Shown here: positions 41,453 through 50,895 of the stretch, in pieces
Layout of the letters: each line of letters starts with the position of its first letter
Position numbering within the stretch: the first letter of the stretch is position 1
Origin: Curtobacterium sp. VKM Ac-1395
Lineage (GTDB): Bacteria > Actinomycetota > Actinomycetes > Actinomycetales > Microbacteriaceae
Length of the DNA: 64,000 nucleotides
Assembly: GCF_015350975.1 (NCBI RefSeq)
Contig: NZ_JADKRX010000004.1
Location: 1 to 64,000, forward strand
Direction: 5' to 3'
Program-made: the position numbers and the translations under genes
The notes under the pieces: generated by a model
What the model saw: only the letters and a program-made list of their open reading frames with translations
What the model was told of the DNA's origin: nothing
The model's database searches: none

Positions 41453-42199
41453 TCACAGCCCCTGTCCGAGGAACGCGATCGCCGCCTCGCGGAACGGCCG
41501 CGACGTCGGAGCATTGAAGTGGTTCCGCCCCGGGATCTCGAAGAACGACGCGTTCGGCGCGGCCTCGGCCAGCCGCACGGCGCTGTCCCGGATGCCGTCC
41601 TCGCTGCCGGCCGCCATCAGGATCGGCTGCGCGGGGGCGTTCGCCGGCGTCGGTTCGATGCTGTTCCGCATGCCCTCGACCATCGCCACGAGTGCCCCGA
41701 GGTCGTTCCCGTCGACACCGGCCGCCATCGTCAGGTAGCCGTTCGTCACGCGGTCCTCGACCGGGGTGCCGTCGGTGATGAACGCCCGCGCCTGGTCGAC
41801 CCGCACGCGCCGCATCGGGTCGGCGTCCGGGATCCCACCGAAGACGGCCCGGCTGATCCGGTCCGGCAGACGTTCGGCGGTGTGCCACCCGACACGCGCG
41901 CCGAGGGAGTACCCGAGGAACGCGACGTCGTCGAGCAGGTACGTGTCGATCACCGCGATGACGTCCGCGACGAGCAGGTCCATCGAGTACGCACTCGGTT
42001 CGTGCGGCTTCGACGACGCCCCGTGTCCACGCTGGTCGAGGGCGACGACGCGGTACCCGGCCCGGACGAGGTCGCGGGTCCACCCGGACGCATGCCAGTT
42101 CAGCACGGCCCCGGAGGCGAACCCGTGGACGGCGACGACGACGGGGGCGTCCTGGTCGCCGAAGTCGTACGTGGCGATGGAGCGGCCGTCGGGCGACAT
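41453..42199 (-). CDS. Alpha/beta hydrolase
   Basis: A 248-residue esterase-like hydrolase: oxyanion VAVHGFASG, then DQRGHGASSKP, nucleophile Ser98 in GYSLGA, an Asp in the SEDG region and His in GRNHFNAP. Substrate unknown. The ATG at 42199 is preferred over a GTG one codon upstream. It is divergent from the NAD(P)H-hydrate epimerase gene. Confidence 0.9.
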   Translation of the reverse strand: MSPDGRSIATYDFGDQDAPVVVAVHGFASGAVLNWHASGWTRDLVRAGYRVVALDQRGHGASSKPHEPSAYSMDLLVADVIAVIDTYLLDDVAFLGYSLGARVGWHTAERLPDRISRAVFGGIPDADPMRRVRVDQARAFITDGTPVEDRVTNGYLTMAAGVDGNDLGALVAMVEGMRNSIEPTPANAPAQPILMAAGSEDGIRDSAVRLAEAAPNASFFEIPGRNHFNAPTSRPFREAAIAFLGQGL

Positions 42200-42262
42200 C
42201 ACGGCGCGGGGTCGGGGAGCGGCGGGGACGAGTGAGATGGCCTCTCAGGGTATCGGGGCACT

Positions 42263-43042
42263 GTGGACCGCATGGACGGCTACGGCGGCGATCAGATCCG
42301 GGCGGCTGAGCGGCCCCACCTCGACGCGGGCGAACCCCTCATGCAGCGGGCGGCCGACGGCCTGGCCGCCATCGTCGGCGCACTGCTCGACGACCCGGCC
42401 GAACGGCCGGGCGACGGCCCCGGCACGGTCCTGCTCCTCGTCGGCAGCGGCGACAACGGCGGCGACGCCCTCTTCGCCGGCGCGCGGCTCGCAGCCGCCG
42501 GCCGGACCGTCGAGGTGGTCCGGGTCGGCAGTCGGGTCCACGAGTCGGGGATGGCCGCCGCCCTGGAGGCCGGGTGCAGCCTCCTGGGTGGACCGTCCGA
42601 CTCCGGGACGGGCGCGTCCACTGCCGGCGCCGCGGACGTCCTGCGGGCTGCGGTGCCGTCGGACGCCGACCGTCTGGCGGAGCTGACGACCGAGGCGGCG
42701 CTCCGCGCCGACCTGGTTCTCGACGGGATCCTCGGCATCGGGGTGTCCGGGGCGTCCGCGCTCCGCTCCCCCGCGCGGGAGTGCGTCCACGCGATCCGCG
42801 AGCTCGCGCGCGACCAGCGGGCGCCCTTCGTCGTCGCGGTGGACGTGCCGAGCGGCATCGACGTCGACACCGGCGGGATCGCGGACGACCACGTCCTGCA
42901 CGCCGACGTCACCGTGACGTTCGGTGGGGTGAAGGCCGGGCTGCTGCGCGGTCCGGCCGCGACCCTCGCCGGACGGATCGAGCTCGTCGACGTCGGGATC
43001 GCGGCCGACCTCGCGGCGATGGAGCCGCTCATCCGGACCTGA
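42263..43042 (+). CDS. nnrE: NAD(P)H-hydrate epimerase (YjeF N-terminal domain)
   Basis: A 259-residue single-domain protein with the AIBP/YjeF_N fold: LMQRAADGLAA, VGSGDNGGDALFAGARL, VLDGILGIGVSG, VDVPSGIDVDTGG and VTFGGVKAGLL. It epimerises damaged R-NADHX/NADPHX for repair. The kinase-like dehydratase domain (NnrD) often fused to it is absent and should be encoded elsewhere. A GTG start lies six bases after TATCGG; an ATG three codons in is the alternative. Confidence 0.92.
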   Translation: MDRMDGYGGDQIRAAERPHLDAGEPLMQRAADGLAAIVGALLDDPAERPGDGPGTVLLLVGSGDNGGDALFAGARLAAAGRTVEVVRVGSRVHESGMAAALEAGCSLLGGPSDSGTGASTAGAADVLRAAVPSDADRLAELTTEAALRADLVLDGILGIGVSGASALRSPARECVHAIRELARDQRAPFVVAVDVPSGIDVDTGGIADDHVLHADVTVTFGGVKAGLLRGPAATLAGRIELVDVGIAADLAAMEPLIRT

Positions 43043-43049
43043 CCGCGGG

Positions 43050-43991
43050 TCAGATGCCGCCGGCGTCCACACCGTCCTCGACGTCACCGCGGGCCTCGAG
43101 CCAGGTGTCGACGAAGTGGCGGTAGTTCGCCGCGATGAGGCCTTCTGCCGCCTCGGTGTCGAGGCCCTCGTGCACCACGTCCTCGAGCGGCTCCTCCCAG
43201 TTGCTCCGGCCGATCGCGAACCCGACGAAGCCGTCGACCGGTGCCGCGGTGCGCAGCCAGTGGTCGAGCTGCTCCTCGGGGGCGTCGCGGCCGAGGACGA
43301 TGCACTGCACCGAGTCGCGGCCGTCACGGCGGGCGGTCGCGACGACGCGCTCGGCGTCCTCGGAGCGGTCGAGGCCCTCGAGCTTCCAGACGTCGGCCTC
43401 GACCCCGTGGTCCTGCAGGTACTCGAGCACCTGCACGACGAGGTCCGGGCGGAGGTCGAGGTCGTAGTCCTCGACCGATGCCTTCTGCTCGTCGGTGCCG
43501 GGGACGAGCAGTTCGACGAGGAACGGGCGGCCGGCGTCGCGCAGGGCCGTGGCGACCTCGGCGAGGTCCGACGCCTGCTGCGCCCGGGGCTCGGCGTCGT
43601 ACGCGGGGTTGTCGCGGACGAGCACCTTCACCCAGTCCGGGTCGAAGGAGTCGACGTGCGCCATCCAGTCGTCGCCGTACTCGAGCTCGAACCACTCGCG
43701 CCCCGACCGCTCGATCGGCATCGCGAGCTGCAGGCCGGCCTCCTTGACCAGACGGGCGACGTCGGCACCGTAGAGCTCGTCGACGAGCACGCCCGTCCGC
43801 TCGCGGGACGCACCGGCGGCGAGCGCCGTCAGGACCCCGCGGTAGACGAGCTGCTTGCCGGCGCGCACCCGTGCGGACTCGGCCTCGTCGGCCGGTTCAC
43901 CGCCGGACTCGTCGTAGGTGTGCTCGAGCAGCGACGAGCGCTGGTCCATCGCGAGCAGGAACAGGGGGTGACGTTCATCGAGCTTCGGCAT
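43050..43991 (-). CDS. DUF2090 (IolC C-terminal-like aldolase fold) protein
   Basis: A 313-residue protein starting HPLFLLAMDQRSSLLEHTY. It has VLVDELYGADVARLVKEAG, FVGFAIGRSNWEEPLEDV and RHFVDTWLEAR near the C-terminus. This is the DUF2090 domain found at the end of some IolC proteins and as free-standing aldolase-like enzymes. A sugar-phosphate aldolase role is plausible but unproven. TAGGAC lies six bases before the ATG. A 19-bp tandem repeat lies just upstream. Confidence 0.87.
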   Translation of the reverse strand: MPKLDERHPLFLLAMDQRSSLLEHTYDESGGEPADEAESARVRAGKQLVYRGVLTALAAGASRERTGVLVDELYGADVARLVKEAGLQLAMPIERSGREWFELEYGDDWMAHVDSFDPDWVKVLVRDNPAYDAEPRAQQASDLAEVATALRDAGRPFLVELLVPGTDEQKASVEDYDLDLRPDLVVQVLEYLQDHGVEADVWKLEGLDRSEDAERVVATARRDGRDSVQCIVLGRDAPEEQLDHWLRTAAPVDGFVGFAIGRSNWEEPLEDVVHEGLDTEAAEGLIAANYRHFVDTWLEARGDVEDGVDAGGI

Positions 43992-44040
43992 GGTCCCGTC
44001 CTACTCCCCGTTCCGTCAGCGCCGCCTCGGTCCGTCCGTG

Positions 44041-44078
44041 CTGACTCGTTCCGTCAGTACTGACTCGTTCCGTCAGTG
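44041..44078. repeat. 19-bp tandem duplication
   Basis: CTGACTCGTTCCGTCAGTA at 44041-44059 and CTGACTCGTTCCGTCAGTG at 44060-44078. Each unit contains the inverted repeat CTGAC/GTCAG. The second copy runs into the last codons of the glycerol dehydrogenase gene. Confidence 0.85.
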
Positions 44079-45218
44079 CTTCGCGACGTACCGCTCGGGC
44101 TCGGGCAGCCCGTGCGCGGCGCGGATGCTCCGGCTGAGGCCCTCGATCGCGATCAGCGCGTCGACGACCAGGTCCGGGGTCACGGGGAACGGCATGTTGT
44201 GGATGGTCTCGCTCTCCACCGTGGCGGCGTCGGCGACCGCGCGGAGCACGTCGGTGTCCTCGACCGTGAGCCCGATCTCGGTGAGCGTGTTCGGCAGACC
44301 GACCCGGGTCGTGAAGACGACGAAGTCCTCGATCTCCGCTGCGGGCGCCCCTTCCATCACGAGCTGCGCGAGCGTGCCGATGTTGACCTTCTGCCCGTGC
44401 GCCAGGCCGTGCGCCTGCGGGGCCGCGGTCAGGCCGTTGTGGATCGCGTGCGCGGCCGCCAGCCCACCGGACTCGAACCCGAGGCCGGACAGCAGGGTGT
44501 TCGCCTCGACGACCTTCTCCAGCGCGGGGGTGACGACCTTCGCCTTCACGGCCTCGATCGCCTGCAGGGCGTTGTCGTGCAGCAGGTCCCAGGACAGCTG
44601 CGCCAGGGCGACGCCCGTCTCGGTCTGACGTCCGCCCGCCATCGTGTCGGCGTTCGCGCGCTTGGCGGCCCGGGCCTCGACCCAGGTGGCCAGGGCGTCA
44701 CCGATGCCGGCGACGAGGAACTGGACCGGGGCATTCGCGACGAGCTGCGTGTCGATGAGCACGAGGTCCGGGTTGTGCGGGAAGAAGCGGTACTCGATGA
44801 ACTCGCCCTCCTCGGAGTAGATCACCGCGAGCGCCGAGGTCGGGGCGTCGGTCGAGGCCGCGGTCGGCACGCTCGCCCACCGGACGTCGGCCAGGTGCCC
44901 GGAGGCCTTGGCGGCGTCGATCGCCGACCCGCCGCCGAGGCCCACCACGACGTCGGACCCGGTGGCACGGATGCGCTCGACCAGCGCGTCCACGGCTGCC
45001 GGCGTCGCGAACCGGCCGAAGCCGACACGCTCGACGGGGAGCCCGGCGGCCTCGAAGCTCTCGGTGACGGCGGACTCGACGATGCCCCACACGACGTCGT
45101 CGGCGACGATGAGCGGACGGGAGCCGACCGGGGCGACGAACTCCCCGACGCGGGTGATCGCACCGCGTCCCTGCACGTAGCGGGCGGGGCTCATCACGGT
45201 GGTGATGGGGGTGGCCAT
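44073..45218 (-). CDS. gldA: Glycerol dehydrogenase (iron/zinc-type alcohol dehydrogenase family)
   Basis: A 381-residue NAD-linked dehydrogenase. It starts MATPITTVMSPARYVQGRGA; GGGSAIDAAKASGH binds NAD. The metal ligands are an Asp in AGIGDALATW and two His in HAIHNGL and HGLAHGQKVNIG. Length and motifs fit GldA, which oxidises glycerol to dihydroxyacetone. GGAAGGAACAG precedes the ATG at 45218. It is divergent from the metalloprotease gene. Confidence 0.92.
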   Translation of the reverse strand: MATPITTVMSPARYVQGRGAITRVGEFVAPVGSRPLIVADDVVWGIVESAVTESFEAAGLPVERVGFGRFATPAAVDALVERIRATGSDVVVGLGGGSAIDAAKASGHLADVRWASVPTAASTDAPTSALAVIYSEEGEFIEYRFFPHNPDLVLIDTQLVANAPVQFLVAGIGDALATWVEARAAKRANADTMAGGRQTETGVALAQLSWDLLHDNALQAIEAVKAKVVTPALEKVVEANTLLSGLGFESGGLAAAHAIHNGLTAAPQAHGLAHGQKVNIGTLAQLVMEGAPAAEIEDFVVFTTRVGLPNTLTEIGLTVEDTDVLRAVADAATVESETIHNMPFPVTPDLVVDALIAIEGLSRSIRAAHGLPEPERYVAKH

Positions 45219-45332
45219 GGCTGTTCCTTCCGTCGTGGGCGCCCGTCGTTGTGCGACAGGTGTCGGCTGGTCCCGACACGGCCGACGGTACGCCGCGCAC
45301 CACAACGCCCGGTGATCCGTACATTCGTCAGC

Positions 45333-46226
45333 ATGACGTTCAACGACGACTCCCGACTGCAGGGCGGCAAGGTCAAGCGCCGCGGACGGACGACGACCGC
45401 TGTGGCCGGTGGCGGGGTCGGGGTCGCGGTCCTGGTGTTCCTCATCGCGCAGTTCACCGGCTTCGACCTCAGCGGCGTCGTCGGTGGCGACGGCGGACTC
45501 ACCCAGATCCAGGGCGGCGGAGCGACGGCCGAACCGGTGACCGAGTGCCGCACCGGCCGCGACGCGAACGCCGACGTCGACTGCCGCATGGAGGGCGCCG
45601 CCGAGTCCCTCGACGCCTACTGGACGGCGGAGAGCCGGCAGCTCGGCGTCTCCTACACGACCCCGGACTTCTACCTGTTCGACGGCTCGACGGACACCGC
45701 GTGCGGCACGGCCTCGGCGTCGACGGGCCCGTTCTACTGCCCGCCGGACCGCGCGCTCTACCTCGACACCGCGTTCTACGACGACCTGCAGTCGAAGTAC
45801 GGCTCCTCGGGCGGTCCGCTCGCGCAGATGTACGTCGTCGCCCACGAGTGGGGCCACCACGTGCAGCAGCTCCAGGGCACCTTCGCCGACACCGACCGCA
45901 GCGGCACCGGGGCGTCCTCAGGCAGCGTCCGCGTCGAACTGCAGGCCGACTGCTACGCCGGCGCGTGGGTGGGGAACGCCGCGTCGACGGAGTCCGCCAA
46001 CGGCCAGACCTTCTTCGAGCCGTTCACCCGCGCGCAGATCGCGGACGCCCTGTCGGCCGCCAGCGCCGTGGGCGACGACAGCATCCAGGAGCGCTCGAGC
46101 GGACACGTCGACCCGGACTCCTTCACGCACGGGTCGAGCGAGCAGCGGCAGCGCTGGTTCGAGCGCGGCTACGAGCAGGGCGCGCTGACCTGCGACACGC
46201 TCAGCATCCCCGGCTCGTCCCTCTAG
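45333..46226 (+). CDS. YpfJ-type neutral zinc metallopeptidase
   Basis: A 297-residue single-pass membrane protein of the YpfJ/DUF2342-like zinc peptidase family. A cytoplasmic basic tail is followed by a membrane helix (about 22-42). The catalytic HEWGHH is at 171-176, with the third ligand region VELQADCYAGAW. Tail residues GHVDPDSFTHGSSEQRQRWF are family-typical. It is expected to act outside the membrane. TACATT lies seven bases before the ATG (leaderless). Confidence 0.92.
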   Translation: MTFNDDSRLQGGKVKRRGRTTTAVAGGGVGVAVLVFLIAQFTGFDLSGVVGGDGGLTQIQGGGATAEPVTECRTGRDANADVDCRMEGAAESLDAYWTAESRQLGVSYTTPDFYLFDGSTDTACGTASASTGPFYCPPDRALYLDTAFYDDLQSKYGSSGGPLAQMYVVAHEWGHHVQQLQGTFADTDRSGTGASSGSVRVELQADCYAGAWVGNAASTESANGQTFFEPFTRAQIADALSAASAVGDDSIQERSSGHVDPDSFTHGSSEQRQRWFERGYEQGALTCDTLSIPGSSL

Positions 46227-46477
46227 CCCCGCTCACCGGGCGGGAACGCCTGGAGGCCCGTCACCCGGCCGCCGGACCGGTCGCAGACCGTCGTGGGCCG
46301 ACCGGTCGCAACTCCCCGCTCACATCCGCCGACCGGTCGTAGACCGTCAGCCGGGGCGGCGCGCGGCGACGGCCTCTGGCCGCTCGGCGCGCATCCGACG
46401 GGGTGTCGTGACCGCTCGGCGAGCCCCGCTCACCGGGCGGGACCGCCTGGAGGCCCGTCACCCGGCCGCCGGACCGG
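46225..46477. repeat. 56-bp direct repeat pair after the metalloprotease gene
   Basis: 46225-46280 and 46422-46477 match at all but one position, 197 bases apart. The unit contains CGCCTGGAGGCCCG, half of the long-hairpin motif. The region looks like a duplicated block (about 197 bp per unit) that has since diverged. Confidence 0.8.
46299..46419. repeat. Interspersed palindromic element, copy D
   Basis: 121 bp; left arm 46299-46339 (starts CGACCGGTCGCAACTCCCCG), right arm 46377-46419 (on the minus strand CCGAGCGGTCACGACACCCC). Confidence 0.75.
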
Positions 46478-46497
46478 CACCGGGCCTCCAGGCGGTC
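46441..46497. terminator. GGAGGCC-family hairpin
   Basis: GACCGCCTGGAGGCCCG (46441-46457) is exactly complemented at 46481-46497. It has the same arm sequence as the hairpin at 50596-50656 and shares TGGAGGCCCG with 56031-56093. Confidence 0.7.
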
Positions 46498-46521
46498 GCG
46501 TCCACCGCGGCACACGGTCCA

Positions 46522-46641
46522 CCGAGCGGTCAGGACTCCCCGCTCACGTCCGCCGACGGGTCACCGATCGTCGGTCGCATCGACGCGGAGCGACGGTCAG
46601 TGGCCGCTCGGCATGCACCACGCGGGGTGTCGTGACCGGTC
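46522..46641. repeat. Interspersed palindromic element, copy E
   Basis: 120 bp; left arm 46522-46563 contains GGACTCCCCGCTCACGTCCG, right arm about 46601-46641 contains GCGGGGTGTCGTGACCGGTC. Its right end reaches the stop codon of the DsbA-like gene. Confidence 0.7.
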
Positions 46642-47587
46642 AGGAAGCGGAGGCTGAGGCGGAAGCCGACGCCGACGCCGACGGGGTGGGCGTGGGGGTC
46701 GGCGTCTGCTCGCCGGACCCGGCCACGGTGATCACGAACGTGCGGAACTCCTCGTTCGTGAACGGCTGCGAGTACTCGTACTGCTGCCCGTTCACGAGGA
46801 CGAGCGGCGTTCCCGGGAAGTCCTTCAGGGATGACCCGGCGATGTCCCCGCCCGACACCGCCGTGGTGCGCTCGTCGACCCACTTGCCGTAGCGCTGGTC
46901 GTCGATGCACTTCGCGATCGTCGACTTCGCCTCGATGCCGCGGACCCCGCCGACGACCTTCTTCAGCTGCGCGTCGGTGAGCCCGGGGGTGTTCTCCTCC
47001 GGCTGGGCGGCGAAGAGCGCCCGGTTGACGGCGAAGAACTGGTCCGGCGAGGACTGCGCGACGCAGGCGGCGGCGTTGGCCGCGCGGAGCGAGTACTTCG
47101 TGCCCTGCGAGCGGTTGGCGAGGATGGCGATCGGGTGGATGTCCACCGTGGCCACCCCTGACTCGACCAGGCCCTCGATGTAGTCGCTGTTCGCCTTCTC
47201 GAACTGGCCGCAGAACGGGCAGAGGTAGTCGACGTACATGGTGATCCGGACCGGCTCCGCACCGGCCGAGGCGCTGGTCGACGCGCTCGGCGACGAGGAC
47301 GCGCTCGAACCGGTCTCGGACACGGGCGTCATGCCCTGGGCGATCGTGATCCCGCCCTGGGGCATCGACGACGGACCGGGGCCAGCCGGCTTGGTGGAGT
47401 CGAGGAGGACGAGCGTCACGACCGTCGCCGCGGCGAGCAGGACGACGCCGAGGCCGACCTGCAGCCCGAGGCGGACTCCGCGCTGGCGTCGCTTCTGCTG
47501 GAGACGGGCCTTGGCGGCGCGTTCCCGGGCGGCTGCTCGGCGCTGGTTCCGCTCGGCGCGGGCATCACCCTCGGGGCGGTTCGTCAT
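46640..47587 (-). CDS. DsbA-family thiol-disulfide oxidoreductase, membrane-anchored
   Basis: A 315-residue protein with a very basic cytoplasmic start, a membrane helix at about 40-63 and a Ser-rich linker. A DsbA-like thioredoxin domain then runs from about 110 with the active site CPFC (Cys123, Cys126), the cis-Pro segment FPGTPLVLVNG, and a Ser/Ala repeat tail. It should form or isomerise disulfides in exported proteins. AGGAGGAA precedes the ATG. The stop codon is embedded in repeat copy E. Confidence 0.92.
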   Translation of the reverse strand: MTNRPEGDARAERNQRRAAARERAAKARLQQKRRQRGVRLGLQVGLGVVLLAAATVVTLVLLDSTKPAGPGPSSMPQGGITIAQGMTPVSETGSSASSSPSASTSASAGAEPVRITMYVDYLCPFCGQFEKANSDYIEGLVESGVATVDIHPIAILANRSQGTKYSLRAANAAACVAQSSPDQFFAVNRALFAAQPEENTPGLTDAQLKKVVGGVRGIEAKSTIAKCIDDQRYGKWVDERTTAVSGGDIAGSSLKDFPGTPLVLVNGQQYEYSQPFTNEEFRTFVITVAGSGEQTPTPTPTPSASASASASASAS

Positions 47588-47850
47588 GACGAAGGGTTCC
47601 TCCTGATCAGGGCCCGCTCGCGCTCACCCCCGCAGGCGGACAGACCCGTCGATCGTAGTGGGGCGCTCTGGGAACCGCCCAATCAGCCCTGGGAGTGTGC
47701 CGATGAGCCCCGAAAGGGTGGCGCGGGGGTCTGTACTCGTGCTTGTATGAGCCCGATGGTCGACGACGACCATCCGGGGCCCTCACGGGCGTACCGCTTC
47801 ACTCGGATCGTCCGGCACGTACCTGCCGGTGGAGAAAGGACCGAACGCTC

Positions 47851-48951
<1,101 letters not shown>

Positions 48952-48967
48952 TCCACAGCACCACCCC

Positions 48968-49009
48968 GGGAGCCCGCGCCCGCCTCACAAGGGCGGGTGG
49001 CGGGCTCCC
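48968..49009. terminator. msmK terminator
   Basis: GGGAGCCCGC and its complement with an inner CGCCCGCC/GGCGGG stem, starting 17 bases after the stop. Confidence 0.75.
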
Positions 49010-49086
49010 GTCGTTCCGTCCCCGGGACGCACGCAGACCCGATGACGCGCACCGTGCCTCCCGTCCGAGCACCCGAAGGAACCACC

Positions 49087-50397
49087 GTGCCCGACTCGTT
49101 GTCCATCACCGCAGCCACCGTCGACCCCGGACTGCTCGACCTGCCGTGGGACCTGCCGCTCGACGCCTGGCCCGACGACACGATCGTCGCGCTGCCGAAG
49201 GGCATCTCGCGGCACCTGGTCCGCTTCGTGCACCTCAGCGGGTACGTCGTCGCGGTGAAGGAGACCGGCGAGGAGATCGCCCGCTCCGAGTACGAGATGC
49301 TCCGCACCCTGCAGCGGATGGACGTCCCGTGCGTGGACCCGGTCGCCGTCATCACGAACCGCGTCAGCGCGGACGGCGAGCCCCTGCACCCCGCGCTCGT
49401 CACCCGGCACCTCCGCTTCTCGCTCCCCTACCGGGCGCTGTACTCACAGACGCTCCGGCCGGAGACCGCCACGCGACTCGTCGACGCCCTCGCGCTGCTG
49501 CTGGTCCGGCTGCACATCATCGGCTTCTACTGGGGCGACGTCTCCCTGTCGAACACGTTGTTCCGCCGCGACGCCGGCTCGTTCGCCGCCTACCTCGTCG
49601 ACGCGGAGACCGGCAAGCTCTACCCGGGCGGCCTGTCGAACGGGCAGCGCGAGAACGACCTCGAGGTCGCGCGCGTGAACATCGCCGGCGAGCTCCTCGA
49701 CCTCGAAGCCGGCGGCCGGCTCGACGAGAACGCCGACGCCGTGGACGTCTCGAACCGGATCGTCGCCCAGTACCGGACGCTCTGGAAGGAGCTCACCGGC
49801 ACCGAGCAGTTCGACGCCAAGGAACGCTGGCGCATCAACGACCGCGTCGAACGCCTCAACGCGCTGGGCTTCGACATCGAGGAGCTCTCGATCAACACGG
49901 CCGCCGGCGGTGACCAGGTGCGCATCCAGCCGAAGGTCGTCGACGCCGGGCACCACCAGCGACGCCTGCTCCGCCTCACCGGGCTCGACGCCGGCGAGAA
50001 CCAGGCCCGACGCCTGCTCAACGACCTCGACGCCTACCGCGCGCGGAACGGTCGCGGGGAGCTCGACGAGGAGATGGTCGCGCACGAGTGGGTCTCCCGC
50101 GTCTTCGAGCCCGTCGTCCGGGCGATCCCGCGTGACCTCCGCGGTCGGCTCGAACCCGCCGAGGTCTTCCACGAGCTGCTCGAGCACCGCTGGTTCATGT
50201 CGCAGCAGGAGGAGCGCTCCGTCTCCCTGCCCGAGGCCACGACCGCGTACATCAACGACGTGCTCCGCCACCGCCGTGACGAGCGTCTGCTGATCAACCC
50301 GCCGACGTCCTCCATCACCGTGCCGATCCCGCTCGTCGACGCCGACGGTGACGTGGACGAGGACGACGAGGCCGAGGACTGGCGCGCCACCGTCTGA
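49087..50397 (+). CDS. DUF4032 protein with kinase-like N-terminal part
   Basis: A 436-residue protein. The N-terminal part resembles lipopolysaccharide-kinase-like folds: VVAVKETGEEIARSEYEMLR, then LLLVRLHIIGFYWGDVSLSN as the catalytic-loop-like segment and YLVDAETGKLYPGG in place of the DFG region. The DUF4032 domain follows (NDRVERLNALGFDIEELSIN, then QVRIQPKVVDAGHHQRRLLR). Actinobacterial, function unknown. I choose GTG 49087 with AAGGA upstream over an ATG at 49042. Its stop TGA is part of repeat copy F. Confidence 0.82.
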   Translation: MPDSLSITAATVDPGLLDLPWDLPLDAWPDDTIVALPKGISRHLVRFVHLSGYVVAVKETGEEIARSEYEMLRTLQRMDVPCVDPVAVITNRVSADGEPLHPALVTRHLRFSLPYRALYSQTLRPETATRLVDALALLLVRLHIIGFYWGDVSLSNTLFRRDAGSFAAYLVDAETGKLYPGGLSNGQRENDLEVARVNIAGELLDLEAGGRLDENADAVDVSNRIVAQYRTLWKELTGTEQFDAKERWRINDRVERLNALGFDIEELSINTAAGGDQVRIQPKVVDAGHHQRRLLRLTGLDAGENQARRLLNDLDAYRARNGRGELDEEMVAHEWVSRVFEPVVRAIPRDLRGRLEPAEVFHELLEHRWFMSQQEERSVSLPEATTAYINDVLRHRRDERLLINPPTSSITVPIPLVDADGDVDEDDEAEDWRATV

Positions 50398-50513
50398 CCG
50401 GTCACGACACCCCGCTCAGGTCCGTCGACCGGCCACACGTCGTCGTCCGGAGCGTCGCGCAGCGACGGCGCGTGCCCACTCGGCGGAACGCCGACGGGGA
50501 GTCCTGACCACGC
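50396..50513. repeat. Interspersed palindromic element, copy F
   Basis: 118 bp; left arm 50396-50436 begins GACCGGTCACGACACCCCGC, right arm 50475-50513. The centre (50434-50472) is nearly identical to that of copy G. The left end overlaps the stop codon of the preceding gene by two bases. Further right-arm-like pieces follow to about 50580. Confidence 0.82.
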
Positions 50514-50595
50514 GGCGCTGCGCGCGCGGGGTCTCGTGACCACTCGGCGGTGCGCCCGCGGAGAGTCCTGACCAGTCGGCCCGGCGCAGTGCGAT

Positions 50596-50656
50596 GCGAC
50601 CGCCTGGAGGCCCGGCGCCGGTCCCGCAGACCGGCACCGGGCCTCCAGGCGGTCGC
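50596..50656. terminator. GGAGGCC-family hairpin, 28-bp stem
   Basis: Arms 50596-50623 and 50629-50656 pair at 27 of 28 positions around a five-base loop. The arm begins GCGACCGCCTGGAGGCCCGG. Confidence 0.85.
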
Positions 50657-50676
50657 GTCACCGGAAGCTGGCTGCT

Positions 50677-50795
50677 GACCGGTCACGACACCCCGCTCAG
50701 GTCAGCCGACCGGTCACACGTCGTCGTCCGGAGCGTCGCGCAGCGACGGCGCGCGACCACTCGGCGGAACGCCGACGGGGAGTCGCGACCACTCG
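50677..50795. repeat. Interspersed palindromic element, copy G
   Basis: 119 bp; left arm 50677-50717 begins GACCGGTCACGACACCCCGC, right arm 50755-50795. It is closest to copy F, 281 bases to the left, suggesting a local duplication. Confidence 0.82.
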
Positions 50796-50821
50796 ACCCC
50801 ACCCCTCCACCCCCAACATGG

Positions 50822-50873
50822 GATCGCACTCCGTGTCGCCTCACCCGACGGGGTGACGACACGAAGTGCGATC
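50822..50873. terminator. rlmB terminator
   Basis: An imperfect long hairpin, GATCGCACT...AGTGCGATC outside and CACCC/GGGTG inside, 23 bases after the rlmB stop on the minus strand. Confidence 0.7.
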
Positions 50874-50895
50874 TGAAGGGGCTGGCGCGCCGCGC

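Larger units (their letters stand above)
46227..46639. other. Repeat-filled region between convergent genes
   Basis: No gene. It is composed of repeat copies D and E, the 56-bp direct repeats and one GGAGGCC hairpin. Confidence 0.75.
50398..50895. other. Repeat-filled region between convergent genes
   Basis: No gene. It holds copies F and G of the palindromic element, extra arm fragments (50514-50580), a 28-bp hairpin (50596-50656) and the rlmB terminator (50822-50873). Confidence 0.8.
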
